This document shows positions 1 to 8,651 of a stretch of DNA of 63,360 bases, piece after piece. The notes beneath the pieces were generated by a model. That model made no database searches, was not told where the DNA came from, and was given only the letters and a program-made list of their open reading frames with translations. The translations under genes were made by a program, and so were the position numbers. Position 1 is the stretch's first letter. The number at the start of each line of letters is the position of its first letter. The stretch comes from Rhodobacter sp. SGA-6-6. Lineage in GTDB: Bacteria > Pseudomonadota > Alphaproteobacteria > Rhodobacterales > Rhodobacteraceae. Where the stretch lies: positions 1-63,360 of the forward strand of contig NZ_JAAKGP010000016.1 of assembly GCF_011043545.1 (NCBI RefSeq), read 5' to 3'.

Positions 1-92
1 TGGATCAGTTCAGCATAGAGCACTTCCTGCGAGAAGTACGGACGCAATTGCCCGTGACCTGTGGGTGCAGGGTGCCAGTGAAGGAAACCCGT

Positions 93-320
93 ATGTCTGC
101 CGCAGACGAGCATACAGGCCGGGCTGCCCTGTCGATCTGCGAGGCGCTCCTGCTTGCCATGAAAGATCTCGGGGTGATGCCGGAGCACGAGATCGTGGGG
201 CTTCTTCGCGACGCCGCGGCGACCCATGAGAATGCCGTTGGCACCGAACTCGAAATGGAAAGGCACCGGACCGTCGCCGAAATGATCAACGCGATCATTG
301 CGGGCGGAAGCCTTCGCTAG
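93..320 (+). CDS. small conserved protein, paralogue of the gene at 31039-31275
   Basis: This encodes a 75-residue soluble protein with no signal peptide or membrane segment. The ATG at 93 is preferred because AAGGAAA lies just upstream; the reading frame is open further 5' without a better start. The protein clearly resembles the 78-residue product of 31039-31275. Both carry an ALxICExLLLAxxD block, then an EREIVG/EHEIVG block followed by a KDAA/RDAA helix, and both end in an INxII segment with basic residues. I do not recognise a family with a known function. The predicted all-helical make-up and the two copies on one element suggest a small accessory or regulatory protein, but this is inference. 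Confidence 0.6.
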   Translation: MSAADEHTGRAALSICEALLLAMKDLGVMPEHEIVGLLRDAAATHENAVGTELEMERHRTVAEMINAIIAGGSLR

Positions 321-441
321 GCGCAGCGCTTTGGGCAGTTCCGGACGATCGGCCTTGCGCCTGCACTCGACCTGGGTGAACTGCGCCAGGACCTCGGCAA
401 CGCTTGAGATGGCGTCGCCCTCGATCGCCTCTCGCTACACC

Positions 442-1140
442 CTAATACCCAGCTCGCTCGCCCCCACCGCACTGTCGAGGCGCGCGCAGGCCACTAGTCG
501 TTATCCTGCCGCCATCTCCGCACCCCTGTCCAGAACTGCCTAAAGTTGGTTCGGCAGTTATAGATTCTTTCGAGATCAGATGAGCCAAGACTACGGGGAC
601 GGATCCGAAAGCTGACATTGTTTCGTACAGTGCGACGGTCCGCTTTCCTGAAGGTTTTTCGACGTGGATCAACATCCGACCGCTGTCGATATCCTGAACC
701 CGGAGGTGACAGACCTCGGCGGCACGCAATCCCGCGCCATAGCTGATGCCGAGGGCCGCGCGATACTTCAGCCCCGGCCCGGGTGCCGCCGCCAGGATGT
801 AACCGACCTCCTCGACGCTGAGCACCGCCGGCAGCTTGCGCGGCGCCCGCCGGAACTGCATGTGCCGCTTCATCTCGTCCCGGCCACAGGTCATGCCGAA
901 GAAGAATCGCAGCGACAAGACCCGCACGTTGAAGGTCGTCGCACTCATACCGGCATTCGTCATGTGGAGCTGGTAGGCGCGCAGCTCCTCAGGCGTAGCG
1001 GTGTCCGGTGAGCGCTTCAGGAATAGGGCGAAATCCTTGACGGCACGGATATGCGCGGCCTGGGTCTTCTCGGCCATGCCGCGAATGCGCATGTCCTCGA
1101 TCATCCGCTGACGCAGCGGGGTGGTCTTCTCCTCCTTCAT
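442..1140 (-). pseudogene. truncated tyrosine recombinase (IS91-associated integrase type)
   Basis: The first 160 or so residues are a convincing tyrosine recombinase. There is an N-terminal SAM-like DNA-binding domain (about residues 10-95, with the R-G-M-A-E-K-T pattern), then the start of the catalytic domain containing YGAGLRAAEVCHLRVQDID, which supplies the first catalytic Arg. After about position 655 similarity stops and the remaining 70 residues look random, so the second Arg, the His and the nucleophilic Tyr are all missing. A complete protein would be near 290-300 residues. The style matches the integrases that accompany IS91-family transposases. It is almost certainly inactive and marks an old insertion or recombination at the left of the conjugation region. 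Confidence 0.75.
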
Positions 1141-1282
1141 CGAAACCTCCTGTCTGTCGAATGGGAAGACCCAAATCGTCAGCCCGGAACGGCTTCACAC
1201 AAAGAGTAACGCTGACTCGGGAGCCGAGCGCCAGCCACAGGCGCCTATGCCGCGGAGCGGCTTAGTCCTTCCGCCCACCCTG

Positions 1283-1558
1283 TCAATCTAGGACATCAAC
1301 GAACCGCCCGTAGTCCTCGCTTACCTGCCTGGCCTCAACAAAAGCCCGCGCGCGTTCATCATCGAGGCAGCGGAAATACTCCTGGACGTCGGCGATATAG
1401 GCCTCGAAATCCCCCCGGATCAGGTCCGCGTAGGCGCGCATGTCTTCTCGGGACGCGGGCAGGAACGGCCGTTCGGGCGGGATGCAGGCATGGGCCGGAC
1501 CACTCACCACAAGGACGGTGATCAGCAGCGCCAGGGGGATGTTGCACGCACAGGACAT
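1283..1558 (-). CDS. small secreted protein of unknown function
   Basis: A 91-residue product starts with a typical signal peptide: a hydrophobic IPLALLITVLVVSG core, then cleavage near PAHA-C. The mature part is acidic and helical, with a Cys-Leu-Asp-Asp-Glu segment and aromatic residues spaced as in a short helical hairpin. AAAGGAG lies about 13 bases before the ATG at 1558, a slightly long spacing. It is divergent from the secretion operon that begins at 1753 and shares the intergenic region with it. I do not recognise the family. A periplasmic accessory role in conjugation is plausible from position only. Confidence 0.55.
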   Translation of the reverse strand: MSCACNIPLALLITVLVVSGPAHACIPPERPFLPASREDMRAYADLIRGDFEAYIADVQEYFRCLDDERARAFVEARQVSEDYGRFVDVLD

Positions 1559-1652
1559 GTGCAGGGCAAAACTCCTTTGCCGCCTTTAAGATCATAATTT
1601 TGTCAGCTATCACCGTTATCGGAGCAAGGCGATCTTCGTCAAGTCGTTTTAA

Positions 1653-1686
1653 TTGTCTTGATATCATTCATGTTGTCTTGTATCGC
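1653..1686 (+). promoter_or_regulatory. candidate promoter of the virB operon with a direct repeat
   Basis: This is an AT-rich stretch in an otherwise GC-rich neighbourhood. TTGATA at 1658-1663 and TATCGC at 1681-1686 are 17 bases apart, a plausible sigma-70 pair (the -10 is weak). TTGTCTTG occurs twice, at 1653-1660 and 1673-1680, exactly 20 bases apart, about two helical turns. That is the arrangement expected for a regulator bound twice on one face. It lies 67 bases before the first gene of the secretion operon. Confidence 0.4.
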
Positions 1687-1752
1687 CCACGGTGTTGCGA
1701 CCCCGTGGGCCCGAGACTGCACCCAGGCAGAAGAAGGATCCAAGGGAAGGCC

Positions 1753-2112
1753 ATGATAGAAGAAGCCCCGAATGTGGTTACAGAAGATGGACTGCGCGGC
1801 CTCCTTGCCGAAGGCTACCTCATCGAGGTGGTCTGCAAGGAAGGGGCCGAGAAGCGCCACAACAGTTGGTACGGCGCCTGGGTCATCCGGGCCGTTGCCC
1901 CGGACGGGCGCGACGACAAGATGCTCGTCACCAGCCGTAGCGTCCTCAAGCTGCGCGATTTCAAGACCATCGTCGGCCTTGTCAGCTTCCTTGCCGACAT
2001 GGGCTGCACGACAGCCAGCATCCCGCTTGTCGAGGGTGCCCGCGAACGCCACGCAGCCCCCGGACGCACGTCCGAGCCGCGGACCGGTCCGGTTCTGGTC
2101 AAGGACAACTGA
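1753..2112 (+). CDS. conserved small protein at the head of the T4SS operon
   Basis: A 119-residue cytoplasmic protein starts at the ATG at 1753, preceded by AAGGGAAGG. It has no signal or membrane segment. Its centre (residues 25-65) alternates strands with the pattern W-Y-G-A-W-V and ends in a basic LVTSRSVLKLRDFKT segment, followed by a short helix and a disordered Pro/Arg tail. It is the first gene of the virB operon and its 3' end overlaps the likely 5' end of the lytic transglycosylase gene. I do not recognise a family with a known activity; its position makes a regulatory or accessory role in conjugation plausible. Confidence 0.55.
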   Translation: MIEEAPNVVTEDGLRGLLAEGYLIEVVCKEGAEKRHNSWYGAWVIRAVAPDGRDDKMLVTSRSVLKLRDFKTIVGLVSFLADMGCTTASIPLVEGARERHAAPGRTSEPRTGPVLVKDN

Positions 2113-2821
2113 CCGCGCCTTTGCGCTCGTCGTTGCACTGGGTACAGGTGTTTGTTCCGCACCCTTGGCCCTGGCCGACGGTTTCATCTTCCAGGTCAGC
2201 CCTGATGGCCGACTGATCGATACCGCCGAGACCACGAACAGTCTGCGCTCGTTCACTGGCGAAGAAGATGCCCAGATTGGACTCCTTCCAGATCGTCTCT
2301 TTCTCTTTGCAGCACCGCAGTCCCGTGGGGATGATGCTCCCCTGAGCGATGTGACAGCTGCCGCAGCGATCGCCCCGCGTGCTGTCCGCGCCACCCCCGA
2401 AATCCTCCACGCCATAGAGACCACGGCGCTGCGCTACGGCAGGCATGACGCCCTGCGTCAGGCGGGCCTGTCGGTCACTGATTGGGCGCTGTTCTACCGC
2501 GCCAATATCGAGGTCGAGAGCGCGTACAATCCCGGCGCGCGCAGCCCCGTCGGCGCCATCGGACTCGGCCAACTGATGCCCGATACCGCGCGCGATCTCG
2601 GCGTCGATCCCCATGACATCGCCCAGAATCTCGACGGCTCAGCCCGGTACCTTCTGATGATGCTGGAGCGCTTCGGCGATCCTGCGCTGGCGTTGGCCGC
2701 CTACAATGCCGGGCCCGAGGCGGTGACCCGCCACGGTGGCATTCCCCCTTTCCGCGAAACCCAGGGCCATGTGGCCCGTGTGACTGCCGTGTTCCAACGG
2801 CTCAGAGGAGATCTCTCGTGA
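2036..2821 (+). CDS. virB1: VirB1-like lytic transglycosylase
   Basis: This is a periplasmic murein transglycosylase that locally opens peptidoglycan for the secretion channel. The catalytic SLT domain is clear: the catalytic Glu sits in NIEVESAYNPGARSPVGAIG, followed by GLGQLMPDTARDLG and the AYNAGP motif. A hydrophobic stretch (ALVVALGTGVCSAPLALA) coded from about 2115 looks like a signal peptide, so the true start should lie near 2090-2110. No ATG, GTG or TTG exists there in frame; the nearest is the GTG at 2036, used here with reservation. The stop overlaps the GTG start of virB2 by four bases (GTGA), indicating coupled translation. Function is secure, the start is not. Confidence 0.85.
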   Translation: MPANATQPPDARPSRGPVRFWSRTTDRAFALVVALGTGVCSAPLALADGFIFQVSPDGRLIDTAETTNSLRSFTGEEDAQIGLLPDRLFLFAAPQSRGDDAPLSDVTAAAAIAPRAVRATPEILHAIETTALRYGRHDALRQAGLSVTDWALFYRANIEVESAYNPGARSPVGAIGLGQLMPDTARDLGVDPHDIAQNLDGSARYLLMMLERFGDPALALAAYNAGPEAVTRHGGIPPFRETQGHVARVTAVFQRLRGDLS

Positions 2822-3132
2822 CATCCAGACTTTCCCCCGTTGCCGCCCGCGCGGTGACTTGCACGCTCATGGGCGCGATGGCCCTCATCGTGCTCGCAGA
2901 TCCCGCACTGGCGCAGAGTATCGATCTCTCGCCGGTCCAGACCTTGCTGCAGGGCATCGTGAACGCCATCACCGGCCCCTTGGGCATCGTGATCGGCACG
3001 CTGGCGCTGATCGGCGTGTTCCTGTCCTGGCTCTTCGGCATCCTCGATTTCCGTCAGGCGCTCTGGGTCGTGGTCGCGATCGCGGGCATCGCCGCGGCGC
3101 CCACCATCGTCGCCGCCATCTGGACGACCTGA
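2818..3132 (+). CDS. virB2: VirB2-like major pilin
   Basis: This encodes a 104-residue pilin precursor, the T-pilus subunit of the type IV secretion system. A long signal sequence (residues 1-33, ending in PALAQ) precedes two hydrophobic helices: one near residues 44-72 with the GIVNAITGPLGIVIGTLALIGVFLS pattern, the other near 80-102. A short basic loop (LFGILDFRQ) separates them. That is the standard VirB2/TrbC layout. Translation starts at a GTG overlapping the stop of virB1, and the pilin is followed nine bases later by virB3. Confidence 0.88.
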   Translation: MTSRLSPVAARAVTCTLMGAMALIVLADPALAQSIDLSPVQTLLQGIVNAITGPLGIVIGTLALIGVFLSWLFGILDFRQALWVVVAIAGIAAAPTIVAAIWTT

Positions 3133-3141
3133 GCAAAACCG

Positions 3142-3420
3142 ATGTCCGACCAGTCCCGCGTGTTCATTGGCCTTCTCAGGCCGCCCAAGCTGATGGGCTT
3201 GCCGATCATGTACGCCATGGTCTGGCTCTTCGGCTCGACGCTTCTGTTTCTCTGGGTGCAGAGCTGGGTGGTGGCTGTGTTCGCGGGGTTGGCCTGGCCG
3301 GCGCTTTGGAAAGCCGCGGACTGGGATCCGAACTTTCTCGATGTCCTGGTGATCACCTTGCAGGAAACGCCGCCCACAACGAACCGCAAGCTCCACGGGG
3401 GCGACAGCTATGCCCCGTGA
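3142..3420 (+). CDS. virB3: VirB3-like inner-membrane protein
   Basis: A 92-residue protein with an N-terminal VFIGLLRPPKLMGLP motif, characteristic of VirB3/TrbD, followed by two closely spaced membrane segments (about residues 22-58). It anchors VirB4 at the inner membrane and is needed for pilus assembly. The last 11 bases overlap the start of virB4, as in many vir operons where the two are even fused. Confidence 0.85.
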   Translation: MSDQSRVFIGLLRPPKLMGLPIMYAMVWLFGSTLLFLWVQSWVVAVFAGLAWPALWKAADWDPNFLDVLVITLQETPPTTNRKLHGGDSYAP

Positions 3421-5794
3421 TGGACTGGCCGATGACGTGGCGGACGCGCTCGATCCGCTGACCGCGCTGCCCGCATGGGTCAAGGGCGAGAAGCGGCTTT
3501 CATCCATGCTGCCCTATGTCAGCCTCGTCAACGACCGAACGATCCGGACGCGGGGCAACGAGCTGATGCAGTGCATCCGGCTTGAGGGAGTGAACAGCAC
3601 CACGAGCGAGAACGCGCATCTAGACCGGATCGGCGGGCTTCTCGCCGGGATCGTCGCGCAGGTGGGAACCGATTTCTCCTTCTACCTGCACAAGGTCTCG
3701 AAGGCCGTCGAGGCGACCCTGCCACCGATCTCGGGCGAGGGGTTCGCCGCCACCATCGATCAGCGCTGGCGGGCGCATCTGGGCCAATCTGGCCTGCGCG
3801 ACAAGACACTGACCCTGACGGTGCTGAAGCGCCCCGAGGCCGGCAGCCGTTTGCCCTTCGGTCTAGGTGCGTCTCGCGCCCGGCATGCGGCGGACACGAC
3901 CCGACGCTTGCGCAAGCTCGATGAGGTCGTAGGCTTTCTGCTGTCGTCCTTCGACGAGCTGAAGCCCCGCCTGCTAGCCGCCAGAACCGGAGAGCTTCTC
4001 GGGTTTCTCGGATCCCTGAACACGGGCGAAGAGCACCCACTCTTCCCGCGGTCGCGCCTCGGCGTGATCGCCGAGGATGTCGCCAATACCCGCGTGACCT
4101 TCCGCGGCACGACCATCGCCCTTTCCGACGGCGCCGTCGGTGACAAGGTCGGCGTGATCTTCGCGGTGAAGAACTATCCCGCCAAGACCGACAGCCTGAT
4201 GCTCGACGAGCTGAACCTGCCCGTGGACATGGTCGTCACGCATTCTTTTGTGCCGATCAACGCCAACATCATGGCAGGACGGATCAAACGGCAGCTGCGG
4301 CTTATGCAGGCCGCCAATGACGGGGCTGTCAGCCTCGCGCAGGAGTTGGAACTCGCGCAGGACGATCTGGAATCCAAACGCCTGATCTTCGGCGAGCACC
4401 ACATGACCGTGGCGGTCTATGCGCGCACCCAGCCAGCGCTTGACGACATCGCTGCCGAGATCCGCAACATCTCCGCCACCTCCGGCATCAACCTGATCTC
4501 GGAAGCCTTCGGCGCGCGGGCGCATTTCATGGCGCAGCATCCCGGCAATACCGGGGCGCGCAGCCGCAAGGCTGCGATCACGAACCACAACTTCGCCGAT
4601 CTCGCGACCTTCCACCGTACGCCGCTCGGCAAGACTGGTCGGGAAGTGCCCTGGGGCGTGCCGATCACGCTCTTTCCGACGCCTGAGCGGAGCGGGTTTC
4701 GCTTCAACTTCCACGAACAAGGCGCGCCGGACCGCGAGCCCACAGGCGGGCACACGCTGATCCTGGGGCGTCCCGGCTCGGGCAAATCCGTGCTGGCGGC
4801 TTTCCTCATGACCATGGCGCAGCGCGCAGGCGCGCGGCTCTTCGTCTTCGACTATCGCGCTGGCATGGAGATGGCCGTCCGTGCGCTTGGCGGCAGTTAT
4901 TCGACCGTGCGGGCCGGACGGCCCACGGGCCTGAACCCGCTTCAGACCGAGATTGACGCCCGCGGTCAGGCTTGGCTGGCCGATTGGCTCGCAAGCCTCC
5001 TCGAGCGCCGCGACCGGCCGCTGACTCCCGTGCAGACCAACCGCGTGCAGGAGGTCGTGCGCCAGAACGCCAGCGCCGGGAACGCAGGCCTGCGCAACTG
5101 GTCGGATTTCGCCTCGCTCCTCGTCTCGACCGACGACGAAGGTGATCTCTTCGAGCGGATGCAGGAATGGACCGCCGATGGCCGCTACGGCTGGATCTTC
5201 GGGGCGAATGCCGAGGACAGCTTCAGCATCGACGGCGATGTCGCAGGGTTCGACCTCACCGGCATCCTCGACTCCGAAAGCGAGCGGGAACGCATGGCGG
5301 TCCTGTCCTATCTCTTCCGCCGGGTCGAGCGGGTGATCGAGGACCGCAAGCCCACCATCATCGTCGTCGACGAGGCGTGGAAGGCGCTCGACAACGCGTA
5401 TTTCGCGGAACGGCTCTCGAACTGGCTGGTGACCGCCCGCAAGCAGAACGCCGTCGTCGTAATGTTGACCCAATATGCCAGCCAGCTTGAGCGCACGCGC
5501 ACCGGCAAGACCATCGTCGAAGCCGTGCCGACGCAAGTGCTTCTGCCCAACATCCGCGCCTCGGCCGCCGACTACGCCATGCTCGGCCTCAGCGAGAAGG
5601 AACTCGACGTGCTTCTGGGCGTCGGGTCGGCGTCACGGCTCGCCCTAGTCCGAGATGACCGGGGTGCTGTGGTGATCGATGCCGATCTCAGCGCACTCGG
5701 CCCCCTCGTGACCATCCTTGGCGGCATGGAGAAGGGCGAGGCCCTTGTCGGCCCCGATTTCCGTGACCGCCCTGATTTCTGGAGAGTGACATGA
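3410..5794 (+). CDS. virB4: VirB4-like secretion ATPase
   Basis: This 794-residue ATPase energises pilus assembly and substrate transfer at the cytoplasmic base of the channel. The N-terminal half is the CagE/TrbE/VirB domain. The C-terminal half is a RecA-like motor with Walker A GRPGSGKS near residues 452-459 and Walker B TIIVVDEAW near 645-653, followed by the conserved TQYASQL and PTQVLLPN segments. Length is normal for the family and the reading frame is intact. It overlaps virB3 upstream by 11 bases and the lipoprotein gene downstream by four (ATGA). Confidence 0.95.
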   Translation: MPRDGLADDVADALDPLTALPAWVKGEKRLSSMLPYVSLVNDRTIRTRGNELMQCIRLEGVNSTTSENAHLDRIGGLLAGIVAQVGTDFSFYLHKVSKAVEATLPPISGEGFAATIDQRWRAHLGQSGLRDKTLTLTVLKRPEAGSRLPFGLGASRARHAADTTRRLRKLDEVVGFLLSSFDELKPRLLAARTGELLGFLGSLNTGEEHPLFPRSRLGVIAEDVANTRVTFRGTTIALSDGAVGDKVGVIFAVKNYPAKTDSLMLDELNLPVDMVVTHSFVPINANIMAGRIKRQLRLMQAANDGAVSLAQELELAQDDLESKRLIFGEHHMTVAVYARTQPALDDIAAEIRNISATSGINLISEAFGARAHFMAQHPGNTGARSRKAAITNHNFADLATFHRTPLGKTGREVPWGVPITLFPTPERSGFRFNFHEQGAPDREPTGGHTLILGRPGSGKSVLAAFLMTMAQRAGARLFVFDYRAGMEMAVRALGGSYSTVRAGRPTGLNPLQTEIDARGQAWLADWLASLLERRDRPLTPVQTNRVQEVVRQNASAGNAGLRNWSDFASLLVSTDDEGDLFERMQEWTADGRYGWIFGANAEDSFSIDGDVAGFDLTGILDSESERERMAVLSYLFRRVERVIEDRKPTIIVVDEAWKALDNAYFAERLSNWLVTARKQNAVVVMLTQYASQLERTRTGKTIVEAVPTQVLLPNIRASAADYAMLGLSEKELDVLLGVGSASRLALVRDDRGAVVIDADLSALGPLVTILGGMEKGEALVGPDFRDRPDFWRVT

Positions 5795-6012
5795 CCCGTA
5801 CCATCTTGCGCAGCGCCGTGCTGCTTTGCCTCGGCCTGACCCTTACGGCTTGCGCGCAGCATAACCCCGCGCAAGCCAATTGCTTCAACTTCCGCGACGC
5901 GCCTGTACAGGCAGGAACTGCCACCGCCACGACGACGATCTCGACCATGGGTGCCGCCGTCACGCGGCGCGATACGGCTTGCGATTTCGTGATGCTGGGG
6001 GCGGGTGGCTGA
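5791..6012 (+). CDS. small lipoprotein, likely VirB7-position component
   Basis: A 73-residue protein has a lipoprotein signal peptide: basic start, LLCLGLTLTAC lipobox with the lipidated Cys at residue 21. The mature part is about 50 residues with two more Cys residues (in NCFNF and TACDF) that could form a disulphide. In VirB systems a small lipoprotein, VirB7, disulphide-bonds with VirB9 at the outer membrane. This one is a candidate for that job, although it lies earlier in the operon than virB7 usually does and shows no sequence match I can vouch for. It is coupled by four-base overlap to virB4. Confidence 0.7.
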   Translation: MTRTILRSAVLLCLGLTLTACAQHNPAQANCFNFRDAPVQAGTATATTTISTMGAAVTRRDTACDFVMLGAGG

Positions 6013-6016
6013 GCGG

Positions 6017-7183
6017 ATGCGGAGCTGGCTCCCCCTCTCGATGGTCAGCCTGGCGCTGGCTGGCCCCGCTGCCGGGCCAGCCAACGCCCAAGGCGTGCCG
6101 ACTTTCGACCTGCGCCTCTTCGCAGAGCGGCAGGCAATCCTCGATCAGACCGATCAGGATCTGGCGCTACAGCAGGACCGGCTGACCCGGGAAGAGGAGC
6201 TGGCCGAGATCGAACGACAGCAACTCGCCTCGCTCGAGGGGCTGATGGATGCGATGTCCCTCGGCTCCGGCGATGTCGCAGGCACAGTGGCCGGGCTGGA
6301 GGCGGGGCAGGGGGCTGTTGGCGACGTCGAGAGTGCTGCAGCCAGCCTATATGCACCCGAAGACAACAACCCGGCCGCAGCCCGGATGTTCGGCGACGCC
6401 CGGGAAGGGATCGAGGAACTGATCATCCGCGCCGCGCGCGACACGCACAGTCTGCCGGGCGTCAGCCGCGCGGGGCTGTCGCTTGTGCAGTGGCGCTGCC
6501 TGCTGCAGGCGCTGATCTGGCAGGAAAGCCGTTTCCAGATCGGGGCACGCTCCCCCGTTGGGGCATTCGGGCTGACGCAGATCATGCCCGCTACCGCGAG
6601 CGATCTTGGCATCAACCCGGCCTATTACGACGACCCGTACCTGCAGGTCACAGGCGGTGCGCGTTACCTCGCGATGATGCTGAACATGTTCGATGGCAAC
6701 ATCATCCATGCGCTTGCCGCTTACAACGCAGGCCCGGGCAACGTGCAGGACTACGGCGGCGTCCCGCCCTTCGCGGAAACCCAGCATTACGTTGTGGTGA
6801 TCCCGCAGCAGTACAACAGCTACCTCGCCGCCGTGGGCGGTATCGATGCGCTCGGCACCATCGACCCTGTGCTTCTGGCCAACGCGAGTTTCAGCCTCTC
6901 GGCCCATGGCGCAGGCGTTTATGGCGACTACTCGCTGGTCTCTGTCCGCGCTGCCGCCCTGCGCGTGCAGGACATCATCACTCGCATCGGCGAGACCGAA
7001 GATCTGCACGAGGCGATCGCGCTCAACACCTATGCGCGCGCCGAGCTTGCTCGGCTGGTCGCGATCCGCACCCGGATCAAGGCCGCCCACACACGAGCCT
7101 TAAGCGAGGAACAACTCGCCATGGCCGCGGCCCAGGCCGCCGAGCGACAGTTCATGGATTTCACCCAGGAGACATTGCGATGA
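6017..7183 (+). CDS. VirB5-like protein with inserted lytic transglycosylase domain
   Basis: The 388-residue exported protein has signal peptide residues 1-26. The mature N-terminus begins GVPTFDLRLFAERQAIL, matching the GVPTVDTQNIAQEIRQL start of the adjacent VirB5. A charged coiled coil follows. Residues about 140-265 are a complete SLT transglycosylase domain: the catalytic Glu lies in WQESRFQIGARSPVGAFG, then LTQIMPATASDLG and AYNAGPG. The C-terminal 85 residues return to VirB5 character (IGETEDLHEAI, AELARLVAIRTRIKAA, RQFMDFT) and end like VirB5 (RRYMDFT). It thus reads as a VirB5 paralogue with a murein hydrolase inserted. ATG 6017 was chosen over GTG 6005 because it gives a compact signal peptide. 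Confidence 0.8.
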   Translation: MRSWLPLSMVSLALAGPAAGPANAQGVPTFDLRLFAERQAILDQTDQDLALQQDRLTREEELAEIERQQLASLEGLMDAMSLGSGDVAGTVAGLEAGQGAVGDVESAAASLYAPEDNNPAAARMFGDAREGIEELIIRAARDTHSLPGVSRAGLSLVQWRCLLQALIWQESRFQIGARSPVGAFGLTQIMPATASDLGINPAYYDDPYLQVTGGARYLAMMLNMFDGNIIHALAAYNAGPGNVQDYGGVPPFAETQHYVVVIPQQYNSYLAAVGGIDALGTIDPVLLANASFSLSAHGAGVYGDYSLVSVRAAALRVQDIITRIGETEDLHEAIALNTYARAELARLVAIRTRIKAAHTRALSEEQLAMAAAQAAERQFMDFTQETLR

Positions 7184-7977
7184 GAAGGCCACTGCGCATT
7201 TTCCTCACCACCACCGCCGCGACTGTCGCACTGGCCGCCGCCCTTGCGGGGCCCGTCACCGCACAGGGCGTGCCCACGGTCGATACCCAGAACATCGCCC
7301 AGGAAATCCGCCAGCTTCAGCAGATGCTGCAAGATTTCGGGATCCAGACCGATCTTCTGGACAATGCGCTGGCGCAGCTTGACCTCCTGCAGCAGCAGTT
7401 CGACCAGCTCGAAGAGATGTATGCGTCGCTGACCGGGCCACGCAGCATTCTCGGTCTCGCCATGGGCGGTGACCTCGACGGCCTCCTGCAGGCCAATTTC
7501 GAAGACATCCCTGGCCTGATCCGGGGCATCCAGGCGGGCGACTGGTCGAGCCTGATCGGCCCCAACGCAGGTCCCCTGCGCACGCAGATGGAACAGGCTC
7601 TGGCGAGTGCCGGGTTCGACGAGGACTCGCTGCGCGAGATCGCCACCAGTGGCAATCCAGGCGCGGAAGGAGTCGCGACCCGCGCCACGACCGGTGCCGT
7701 GATGTCGGCGGCGGCCCAGAACAGCCATGCAGAGGCAGCGCAATCCCTCGAACGTGTCGAACAGCTCGTCGCGATGATCCCCGACATGGAGGACCTGAAG
7801 GCATCGATGGACCACAACACCCGCGTCACGGCGGAACTGGCCATCGCCATGACTCGGATGTGGGAGCTTGAGGCGATCCAGACCCTCGGCGCGGGCAATG
7901 CCGGCGTGGTGGATGCTGCCACCGTCGCCGAAGAGCGCCGCTACATGGACTTCACCCTGCCGAGCCTCGCGCCATGA
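7180..7977 (+). CDS. virB5: VirB5-like minor pilus protein
   Basis: A 265-residue secreted protein with a cleavable signal peptide (to about residue 29, AQG) and a long helical body rich in Gln and Leu (QQMLQDFGIQ, LDLLQQQFDQLEEMY). It ends in the YMDFT motif typical of VirB5/TraC. VirB5 sits at the pilus tip and contributes to adhesion and pilus assembly. The ATG overlaps the stop of the preceding chimeric gene and the stop overlaps virB8, so the three are translated together. Confidence 0.82.
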   Translation: MRRPLRIFLTTTAATVALAAALAGPVTAQGVPTVDTQNIAQEIRQLQQMLQDFGIQTDLLDNALAQLDLLQQQFDQLEEMYASLTGPRSILGLAMGGDLDGLLQANFEDIPGLIRGIQAGDWSSLIGPNAGPLRTQMEQALASAGFDEDSLREIATSGNPGAEGVATRATTGAVMSAAAQNSHAEAAQSLERVEQLVAMIPDMEDLKASMDHNTRVTAELAIAMTRMWELEAIQTLGAGNAGVVDAATVAEERRYMDFTLPSLAP

Positions 7978-8651
7978 CCAAGGCACCGGACATGACGGCA
8001 GGCATGAGTGCCCGGGAACTGGTCGAGGAGGAACTGATCCACGGCGCACTGCGCCGGGAGCAGCTCTGGCGGATGATCGGCCTTTGCGGGGCGGGCTTTG
8101 GCATTTGCGGCTGCCTTGCAGCGGCTGCTGTCGCCCTGATGGTCGAGGTGCCGCCGCCCGTTGTCGTGCCCTATGACCCCGCGACCGGTCTCGCTCTGCC
8201 GAACGCCACGGTCGAAACGGTCTCGCTTGCCGAGCGGCCCGCCATCATCGAGGCGCAGATCTACCGCTACATCCTCGACCGCGAGGTCTACAACCAGCTC
8301 GACAACGACCTGCGCGTGCGCCGCGTGCTGGCGCAATCCACCGGGGCGGCCGAGGCCAGCATGCGCGCCATGTGGACCTCCGGTCAGGACAGCTATCCGC
8401 CGACGCGATATGGCCCCGCGGCAGAGATGGCTGTCGAGATCGCCTCGATCACGCTCATAGGGGACAACCGCGCGCAGGTGCGCCTCAGAAAGCGCCTGAC
8501 CAGCCCGCAAGGGGCACAGGACGGTTCCTTCACCGCCACGCTCATGTTTGCCTTCGAACCCGAACGGACCCGGACGATCGACGACGTCTGGCAAAACCCC
8601 TTCGGCTTCACCGTCACCCAATATGCCATCCGATCGGATCGTTCCGAATGA
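7974..8651 (+). CDS. virB8: VirB8-like inner-membrane assembly factor
   Basis: A 225-residue bitopic protein: a short cytoplasmic N-terminus, one membrane helix near residues 40-62, then the periplasmic VirB8 fold. The conserved pattern LAERPAIIEAQIYRYILDREVYN is present, as is the C-terminal NPFGFTVTQYAI. VirB8 is a nucleation factor that contacts VirB9 and VirB10. Four-base overlaps (ATGA) join it to both neighbours. Confidence 0.9.
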   Translation: MTKAPDMTAGMSARELVEEELIHGALRREQLWRMIGLCGAGFGICGCLAAAAVALMVEVPPPVVVPYDPATGLALPNATVETVSLAERPAIIEAQIYRYILDREVYNQLDNDLRVRRVLAQSTGAAEASMRAMWTSGQDSYPPTRYGPAAEMAVEIASITLIGDNRAQVRLRKRLTSPQGAQDGSFTATLMFAFEPERTRTIDDVWQNPFGFTVTQYAIRSDRSE

